Shown one piece after another: positions 57,612-64,000 of a DNA stretch of 64,000 bases. The position numbers were made by a program, and so were the translations under genes. The stretch lies in contig VGVG01000002.1 in the NCBI GenBank assembly GCA_016874055.1, forward strand, positions 106,186 to 170,185, read 5' to 3'. Under the pieces are notes generated by a model. That model was not told the origin of the DNA. It saw nothing but the letters and a program-made list of their open reading frames with translations, and did not search any database. Numbering within the stretch: the stretch's first letter is position 1; every line of letters begins with the position of its first letter. The DNA comes from Gammaproteobacteria bacterium (GTDB lineage: Bacteria; Pseudomonadota; Gammaproteobacteria; Steroidobacterales; Steroidobacteraceae).

Positions 57612-58780
57612 ATGTCCTCCTTGCTGCTCGGCGAAGACGATTGCGCCCTTGCCTCGATGCTGCGCGATAACCTCACCCCGCAGGGCTTCGAGGTCGCCTC
57701 CGTCCCAAACGCCGACGATGCGCTCGCGCGCGTTTAAATGCAATGCCCCGATCGCATCGCGCTCGACGTTGGCCTGCCTGATATCGACGGCACCGAGAAA
57801 CTCAGTCGTCTGGGCGTGCCATACGCCGAACCGGTGATCATGCTAACGGCTCGAGGTGAGGACAGCGATCGAATCGCCGGTCTCCTAGCGGGCGCCGATG
57901 ACTACCTGCCGAGCCCTTCAATCCTCTCGAATTGGCCGCTCGTATCCGGGCTATCGTTAAGCGTACCGCCGTGGCGACTTCTGCCACAGGGCCCCTGCCG
58001 CGAATACCACGATCAGTTTTGGCAATCTCGAGCTTCACATTCTCGGCGCTCTTGCCCAAGATTTCGACGCAATGGCCTCCCGAATCGAAGGCCTACTCGG
58101 CTCTCGTCAACAGCTCATGCGCGATATGTCTCACGAGCTACGCTCACCGTTTGTACGGCTGCGGGCTACGATCGCTCTCGCTCAGCGGAAGCATCCGCTA
58201 ACACTGGCTGAGCACACGCACATTGTTAGGGAACTTGAGCGCATGAACCAAGCGATTGGCGATGTGCTTCGTTTAACGCGCCTCGAGTAGGAGCCTGTCA
58301 GCACCAAACATTTGCTGCAGCTTAATGAGCATCGCTACACCCTGGTCGCAGACGAGCACGACGAGGCTACTACTCGCGAGGTTCAACTCCTCTTGAAAGA
58401 CGCTGAAAAACTCTACGTTGTCGCCGATCCAAAATTACTTAGTACGCAGCGGGCTCCACAAGTTATTATGGAACGGGATCCGCTGCGCGCCACCGTACTC
58501 CTCCATCCAAATCGATGCGCGTCTCGACAAATTGGGCGAAACGAAAATCGTCGTTACCATCGAAGATCGCAGTCCCTAGGTTCCCGTAGAGATGCGCGCG
58601 CAAATACAAATATATTTATCCTATACCCGACTACCAGCCGGTGCCGACGACGATCAGGGTTCGGGTCTCGGACTCACCATCGCACGGCGTGTCTTCGAGG
58701 CGCACTGGGGACGGGTTTCGGCAGAGCCGGCAGAGCCTCGCGGCCTCCGAATCCGCATCATTCTGCCCCCTGCATGCTAG
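57612..58780 (+). pseudogene. Decayed response regulator + sensor histidine kinase (CpxRA/OmpR-EnvZ-type) fused by deletion
   Basis: Receiver: MSSLLLGEDDCALASMLRDNLTPQGFEVASVPNADDALARV*MQCPDRIALDVGLPDIDGTEKLSRLGVPYAEPVIMLTARGEDSDRIAGLLAGADDYL, then frameshift to NPLELAARIRAIVKRTAV; then ALAQDFDAMASRIEGLLGSRQQLMRDMSHELRSPFVRLRATIALAQ (HAMP end + H-box) and GADDDQGSGLGLTIARRVFEAHWGRV (G2 box). Effector domain and sensor domain absent; in-frame stops. Confidence 0.85.
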
Positions 58781-58823
58781 CATTCGCGCCGCGTGAATAG
58801 CCCTCCCGCACAAGGAGTCCGTC

Positions 58824-59573
58824 GTGCCCGGTAAACTCATACTCATCCGACACGGTCAAAGTATTTGGAACGTCGAGAATCTGTTCTCAGGCTGGCACGA
58901 TGTCGATCTGTCGCCGCAAGGGAGACTTGAAGCGGCTACCGCCGGCAAGGAACTGCTGCGCGAGGGAATCGCTGTCGATATTGCCTTCACCTCTCTGCTC
59001 AAACGAGCCATTCGCACGTTATGCATCATGCTCGACGAGATGGATCGCATGTGGATTCCGGTCGAGCGCAGCTGGCGACTCAACGAACGTCACTACGGCG
59101 CGCTGCAGGGATACAATAAAGCCGAAATGGTCGCCCGTCACGGTGAGGCGCAGGTCAAGATCTGGCGCCGCAGCTACGACACCCCGCCGCCGGCACTCGA
59201 GACCAGCGATCCGCGTCACCCGCGCTTCGACTTACGCTACGCAGGCATCGATCCTGCACTGCTGCCGGCCACCGAATCTTTAAAAGACACGCACGTGCGG
59301 GTTCAGCCTTTCTGGGAGTCGCGCATGGCGCCGGCACTGCGCGAAGGACGCAACGTGCTCGTCGCAGCGCACGGCAACAGCCTGCGCGCGATGGTCAAAA
59401 TGTTAGACGGTATAAACGAGAGTGAAATCGTCGAGCTCAACATTCCGACAGGTGTACCGCTGCTCTACGATCTGGACGACGACCTAAAACCCAGGGACCG
59501 TCACTATCTAGGAAACGCCGAGGCCACCACGGCGGCTGTCGGGACCGTTCGTCGTCAAACCGAAAAACGCTGA
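58824..59573 (+). CDS. gpmA: 2,3-bisphosphoglycerate-dependent phosphoglycerate mutase
   Basis: [72 protein letters not shown]. Confidence 0.95.
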   Translation: MPGKLILIRHGQSIWNVENLFSGWHDVDLSPQGRLEAATAGKELLREGIAVDIAFTSLLKRAIRTLCIMLDEMDRMWIPVERSWRLNERHYGALQGYNKAEMVARHGEAQVKIWRRSYDTPPPALETSDPRHPRFDLRYAGIDPALLPATESLKDTHVRVQPFWESRMAPALREGRNVLVAAHGNSLRAMVKMLDGINESEIVELNIPTGVPLLYDLDDDLKPRDRHYLGNAEATTAAVGTVRRQTEKR

Positions 59574-59589
59574 GTCCCTGCGCTCAGCG
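59562..59589 (-). terminator. Candidate intrinsic terminator downstream of the RraB-like gene
   Basis: Minus strand: cgctgag-cgcaggga-ctcagcg followed by tttttcggttt. Confidence 0.6.
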
Positions 59590-59617
59590 GCGCGCGCTCG
59601 GCCAGTCACGTCCAAGC

Positions 59618-60046
59618 TTAATTGGGTCCTGCGGCCGGTTTTCCTGGACCTGGTGCCCAACCATCGTAACGACCCCCTACCTCATCGGCCAGCTGTCGAA
59701 GCCGCGCGGTAGCCTCGCGCACACCTTGTACATTGAGCGACATACTTTTTAGGGCATGCACGCTCCATGACTGATCGAGACTGTCGGGTAACTCCCGGAT
59801 GTCAGTTTCGAAGCCTTCTGCGCGCAACCGTGCTGCGATGGTCTCGGCTTTATCCCGTGAGGGCACAGCGAGGAAGAAATCGATATCGACGGGCTTAAAC
59901 GGATCAACACCGCTACGTCGCAGGCGCTCTATCATACGAGAATCCCAATCATCCGTGCGGGGTCGAGCGGCGTTCCGGGCATTGTAAACGATACGCCATA
60001 CTGCAATCGCAGCACCAGCGACCAGAAAAACCACGAACCAGTCCAT
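59618..60046 (-). CDS. RraB-family (ribonuclease E inhibitor-like) membrane-anchored protein
   Basis: N-terminal TM; VDIDFFLAVPSRDKAETIAARLRAEGFETDIRELPDSLDQSWSVHALKSMSLNVQGVREATARLRQLADEVGGRYDGW. Confidence 0.75.
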   Translation of the reverse strand: MDWFVVFLVAGAAIAVWRIVYNARNAARPRTDDWDSRMIERLRRSGVDPFKPVDIDFFLAVPSRDKAETIAARLRAEGFETDIRELPDSLDQSWSVHALKSMSLNVQGVREATARLRQLADEVGGRYDGWAPGPGKPAAGPN

Positions 60047-60100
60047 ACGCCCCTCCGAGTCGGGCGACGCTCACGCAATGACGCGTGGCGCCGCATTTAA

Positions 60101-60415
60101 TTACTCGTCTGGTGCAATAGTAACGCGCAGTCCGTCAAGCGCGTCCGTCATGTCGATCTGGCAAGACAAACGAGAACCGTCTTTGACGTACGCGAGTTCT
60201 TGCAGCAACTCGCGCTCATCGGCCATTGGAGCCGGAATTTTGCTCGCTAAGGTCGAGTTGACATAGACGTGGCAGGTTGCGCATGAGCACATGCCGCCGC
60301 AAATGGCTGCAACGCCGAAATCGAGCTCCCGAAGGGTTTCCATAATCCTGACACCGCTACGAGCAGGCACGTGGTGTTCGCGACCGTCGCGGTCGATGAC
60401 TTTTAGAGTGGGCAC
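60101..60415 (-). CDS. 2Fe-2S ferredoxin (adrenodoxin/isc-type)
   Basis: CGGMCSCATCHVYV cluster motif; LSCQI; GTG start abuts stop of upstream kinase (TGAGTG). Confidence 0.92.
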   Translation of the reverse strand: MPTLKVIDRDGREHHVPARSGVRIMETLRELDFGVAAICGGMCSCATCHVYVNSTLASKIPAPMADERELLQELAYVKDGSRLSCQIDMTDALDGLRVTIAPDE

Positions 60416-61156
60416 TCATATAGTTTGCCCCGGTCCATCGCCCGACGCCACCCATGTCGCGGCGAGCGCATGCCAAAGCTCGTTTAGGAGTCTCCTCGCT
60501 CGCACCCGTAAATCAAAATCCTCAGGGGCAAGGCTCCACGCTCTAAGCTCAGTATGATCGAGCGCAAGACCGGCGAGGTCCTCATCGCCATGTCCGCAGT
60601 GCGCGTACTCCCAATCGAGAAGGCACAGCGATCCATCGGCGCGGACGAGAACGTTTTCGGGGATAAGGTCTCCATGGACAAGAACTTCCGCTCCATCAAC
60701 CACTTTGGATAGTCCGTAAAGACAGACGTAGAGCTCCTCTCGATAGACTTCCGCGCAGTCGGGTGAGCGTCGTACGAGTCTTTCATGCAAATCGCAAAGT
60801 CGTGCTGAAAGATCAAGCGTTGGTAACGATGCGGTAACGATGGACCGCAAGCGCGTGATCAGGACCTGCATGGCTGCACGACGCTCAGGCCGCTTGATCC
60901 AGTCCCTCTCGAGCTGCAGGCCTTCGACGAAAGACATAAGCAAAAATCTCGATGCCCGGTTGTATTCGAGTACCGCAGGAGCGAGCCCGTGATAAGCCGC
61001 CAGACGTTGTGCAGCAACTTCCGACTGCGGATCGATTCCGAGCTCGCCGGCGATCTCGGGAGACGCCCACTCACGACGCACAAGCCCTCCTTGCGCATCT
61101 GGGAGCTTTAGGACTCGGTTGACGGCACTCACTGGCGGAGGTACTGGGCGAGCCAT
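60416..61156 (-). CDS. Phosphotransferase/choline-kinase-like protein, probable thiamine kinase
   Basis: LVHGDLIPENVLVRADGSLCLLDWEYAHCGHGDEDLAGLALDHTE (APH fold); in TPP-riboswitch operon; start MARPVPPP at 61156. Confidence 0.78.
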   Translation of the reverse strand: MARPVPPPVSAVNRVLKLPDAQGGLVRREWASPEIAGELGIDPQSEVAAQRLAAYHGLAPAVLEYNRASRFLLMSFVEGLQLERDWIKRPERRAAMQVLITRLRSIVTASLPTLDLSARLCDLHERLVRRSPDCAEVYREELYVCLYGLSKVVDGAEVLVHGDLIPENVLVRADGSLCLLDWEYAHCGHGDEDLAGLALDHTELRAWSLAPEDFDLRVRARRLLNELWHALAATWVASGDGPGQTI

Positions 61157-61689
61157 TTGCGCCAGCCAAAAATAGCGATGATGAAATAGACCGCATAAAG
61201 ACCTGCCACCAAAGAAAGCCCCTGTATGCCGTAAAGAAAGATCGACGCCATATCGACGGCAAACCAGTAGAGCCAATTCTCGAGTACGCTACGCGCTGTC
61301 ATCCAAGTAGCGAGCAGACTCACTCCCGTAACGGCCGCGTCAAGGCGCGGCCAACTGGCGCCTGTAGCCGCGGCAAACATTGGAGAGAAAACAAGCGAGG
61401 CCAGCGCAACGCTTGATACCGAGACCAGATGTGCTTGCCATGGCCAGCGGACGATCCGTGGACTAACCGACGTTTCTCCCAAACTCCATTGCTGGAACCC
61501 GTATACAGCCATGCCGACGTATACCGTCTGCAGAATAGACTGCAGCGGCAGCGCAGATTGTGCAGCGAGCCACGCTAATAAGGCCGACGAGATTCCTCCA
61601 AACACCCAGGCCCAGCGAATGCGTTGTACGGCGAGCAACGCATAGGCAACCCCCGCAGCTACCGCAATGTATTCGATCCAGCCGCTCAC
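61129..61689 (-). CDS. PnuC/PnuT-family transporter, probable thiamine transporter
   Basis: ~7 TM; IRWAWVFGGISSALLAWLAAQSALPLQSILQTVYVGMAVYGFQQWSLG; between thiamine TonB receptor and kinase. Confidence 0.88.
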   Translation of the reverse strand: MSGWIEYIAVAAGVAYALLAVQRIRWAWVFGGISSALLAWLAAQSALPLQSILQTVYVGMAVYGFQQWSLGETSVSPRIVRWPWQAHLVSVSSVALASLVFSPMFAAATGASWPRLDAAVTGVSLLATWMTARSVLENWLYWFAVDMASIFLYGIQGLSLVAGLYAVYFIIAIFGWRKWLAQYLRQ

Positions 61690-63738
61690 TCAGCGTACCT
61701 GCCAGACCGCCGAGACGCCGACGGCGCGCGGATCGGCTAGCTGAACGTAGAGTTTATCGGGGTAATCCGGCGGTTCATTACCAAAGAAAAATCCCCTCAT
61801 GGCGTAGCGCGCATTTAAAGCATTACGCATCCAGGTATCGACTCGCCAGTGTCCCGCATCAAAACCCGCACGCACATTGACGATTGAATACGGTGCAGAA
61901 CGCTGGTCGTGACTATCACTGAAGTAGAACGCTGCCACCCGTTGTGCGTCCAGTCGCGCGAACCAACCCGAGGGCTTACGGTAGTCGAGTGACATCGACA
62001 CTTGAAAGCTTGGCGCATGCGCTTGGTCACGACCCGCAAGATCGTCACCCACGGCGATGTAATCCCGAAATACAGCGCGCAACCCGCCAACGGTCGCACC
62101 TATTGACCAAGCTTCCGACAGTCTTGCAAAGATCGAACCTTCCAGCCCGTAGTTGACACCGCGTGCTGCATTATCGGTGAGATAGATGAATGAAAGTGGA
62201 TCACCTGGATCGAGCTGCGCAGACGTATTCACCTGCTGTGCGGTACGCCTCATGTAAAAGATCGCAAGGTCGTACCGAAGCCCGCGTATTGCATCGTCGA
62301 ACTTGTAGCCAAGCTCGAGGCTGTGCAGGAACTCGGCGTCAAATTCCCGGCGATCGGTCGGTACAACTGAGCCGAGGTTGAAGCCCCCTGCCTTGTAGCC
62401 CCGCGCGAACGCCAGATAAGCCATGCGCTGTCGATCCGGACGGTATTCGATCGAGGCGTTACCACCCAGCATGCTTTCAGCCGGCGATAGATCGCTGCCA
62501 TCGGTATCACGATAGCTTGCATCGCGTCGCTCAATACGCAAGCCGAAGTTCGTACGCCACGCGTCACTTAATGAATATCCCATACTGGCGTAACCCGCGA
62601 ACGATCTCGCCTCGTAATGACTGACGAGCACTCGATACACCTCGCCTCCGTAGAGATCGAGTTGATCGTTATCCTCCGTCAAGCGCTGCGCATAAATCCC
62701 CGCCACAAGATCAACCGCCCTCGTCTTCCTAGACCAACGCAGATCCTGCGATAAGCTTTGCCGGTCCCGAAGAAACCGAGATGTAAAGTCGTAAGAAGGA
62801 TCAGCCGCCCAATCACCGTCGAAAGAGTAGACAATGTCGGCGTCAACCACGGCGGTGAGATTTTTGAACTCGAAATCGCCGCCGTCATAATGCAGCACCA
62901 TAGAGGCACCGCGCGAATGTTGGCTGTCGCGACCCGGATCATCCGAGCGCGTCCTTCGCGAATTGTCCGTTGAGAAAGCGTCGAAGCCGTTATCGAGATC
63001 TACCGCGAGCAGCGATAGATCCGCTTTCCATCGGGTGTTTAGTTCATGCCAACTACGAAAGCGTAGCGTTCGCTCATCGAGACCATTGGTATCGTCACGG
63101 TCCAGCGTCACGTTACGACGCGACCCATTACTGCGAAAACCTTGGGCGACCAATCGGAAAGCCGAATCTCCTCCCTCGGCGAACGGACCACCCACCACGA
63201 GTCCCACCGACGTTACACCAAGATTACCCGTACCAATCTCGACGCGAAGCGTCTCATCAGGGGTGGGTATACGCGTGCGTAGGTTGATGAGTCCTGCCAG
63301 CGCATTGGCGCCGAGTGAAGTGCTCTGAGGTCCGCGAAGCACTTCGGCCTGTTCGAGATCGACGAGCGTCGCCGGCATGCCTATCCCCGAGAAATCCATG
63401 CCATCAATCAAAAATCCCACCGACGGATTAGGCGCACCTTGCCACTGATCGTTCTCGCCGATCCCTCGCAGCTGGAAGTATCGCGGTCGGGATGTACCTG
63501 CAGCCCAGTTGAGGTTAGGGATGAGCGGGAGCACGTCTTGCAGGTGTTGTACGCCCGCCTCTCGGAGCGTGCTCGAGTCGATGACTGTCGCACTCGCTGC
63601 CACGTTCAGCGCCGTCTGCGGACGTAGCGTGGCCGTAATGACAACCTCTTCCAATTCGGTTTTCGCTTCGGTTTTCGCTGTGGCGCCAACCGTTGACACG
63701 GCCACGATTACAGAAAAAAACACTCGTAAATCAAACAT
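61690..63738 (-). CDS. TonB-dependent outer membrane receptor, probable thiamine uptake
   Basis: Plug domain TALNVAASATVIDSSTLREAGVQHLQDVLPLIPNLNWAAGTSRPRYFQLRGIGENDQW; preceded by TPP riboswitch; C-terminal beta-barrel. Confidence 0.9.
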   Translation of the reverse strand: MFDLRVFFSVIVAVSTVGATAKTEAKTELEEVVITATLRPQTALNVAASATVIDSSTLREAGVQHLQDVLPLIPNLNWAAGTSRPRYFQLRGIGENDQWQGAPNPSVGFLIDGMDFSGIGMPATLVDLEQAEVLRGPQSTSLGANALAGLINLRTRIPTPDETLRVEIGTGNLGVTSVGLVVGGPFAEGGDSAFRLVAQGFRSNGSRRNVTLDRDDTNGLDERTLRFRSWHELNTRWKADLSLLAVDLDNGFDAFSTDNSRRTRSDDPGRDSQHSRGASMVLHYDGGDFEFKNLTAVVDADIVYSFDGDWAADPSYDFTSRFLRDRQSLSQDLRWSRKTRAVDLVAGIYAQRLTEDNDQLDLYGGEVYRVLVSHYEARSFAGYASMGYSLSDAWRTNFGLRIERRDASYRDTDGSDLSPAESMLGGNASIEYRPDRQRMAYLAFARGYKAGGFNLGSVVPTDRREFDAEFLHSLELGYKFDDAIRGLRYDLAIFYMRRTAQQVNTSAQLDPGDPLSFIYLTDNAARGVNYGLEGSIFARLSEAWSIGATVGGLRAVFRDYIAVGDDLAGRDQAHAPSFQVSMSLDYRKPSGWFARLDAQRVAAFYFSDSHDQRSAPYSIVNVRAGFDAGHWRVDTWMRNALNARYAMRGFFFGNEPPDYPDKLYVQLADPRAVGVSAVWQVR

Positions 63739-63742
63739 CACC

Positions 63743-63832
63743 TGCTCCCTCCGCCGGTACTAACCGGATCAGGTTCAACGGGTTCACCGCAGACTGCGGC
63801 ATCTCAGGCCCTTCCGGACCACCCCACGGTCT
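63743..63832 (-). promoter_or_regulatory. TPP (THI-box) riboswitch
   Basis: Minus strand: accguggggugguccggaagggcCUGAGAugccgcagucugcggugaacccguugaaCCUGAUccgguuaguaccggcGGAGGGAgcagg; conserved CUGAGA, CCUGAUC..GUUAGUACCGGCG.AGGGA core. Confidence 0.96.
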
Positions 63833-63939
63833 CCCACATTCTCTCTGGAAATCATGGGTTTGCAAGGGCAAGCTCGACGTCCCCCCGGAAACTAGTCTCA
63901 GGACGGTCTAGAGTCTGACCCTGAAGCAGGAGGTCGGAC

Positions 63940-64000
63940 GTGAAGAAGCGGTTCAGCGAAGAGCAGATCGTCGGGATACTGCGTGAGGCGGAAGCTGGGG
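63940..64000 (+). mobile_element. Start of IS3-family transposase OrfA, truncated by window end
   Basis: gtgaagaagcggttcagcgaagagcagatcgtc... = MKKRFSEEQIVGILREAEAG, typical IS3-family OrfA N-terminus. Confidence 0.85.

Overview
The window is a dense, ~56% GC (estimated by eye) gammaproteobacterial-type chromosome segment. Most of it is conserved housekeeping operons: dNK-folK-pcnB, queE-queC, ybgC-tolQRAB-pal-cpoB, ruvCAB, sucAB-lpd, a bkd/pdh-type E1a-E1b-E2 operon, ychF-pth-rplY-prs, ispE-lolB-TPR, prfA-prmC and metF-metH. It also carries an hppD-VOC-fahA-marR tyrosine-catabolism cluster, a large NAD-dependent glutamate dehydrogenase and gpmA. A TPP-riboswitch-controlled thiamine-uptake operon lies at the right end, followed by the first bases of an IS3-type transposase. 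Five tRNA genes were read directly: Glu-CTC, Lys-TTT, Arg-CCT, Ala-CGC and Gln-TTG. I found no CRISPR array and no obvious defence or prophage system. The most interesting signals are: (i) three decayed regulatory loci (PadR-like, Lrp/BkdR-like next to the bkd operon, CpxRA-like two-component remnant); (ii) a perfect 12-3-12 palindrome in the arsR/hppD divergent promoter; (iii) an ArsR regulator with a degenerate methyltransferase-like domain in front of metF-metH; (iv) an MBL/tandem kappa-GST-like/sulfatase coupled operon of unknown function; (v) an unassigned polytopic membrane protein; (vi) a thiamine operon whose riboswitch overlaps the ribosome-binding site and which has a 2Fe-2S ferredoxin coupled to its end; and (vii) hemA missing from its usual position before prfA. 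All calls come from reading the sequence. No database search was run.
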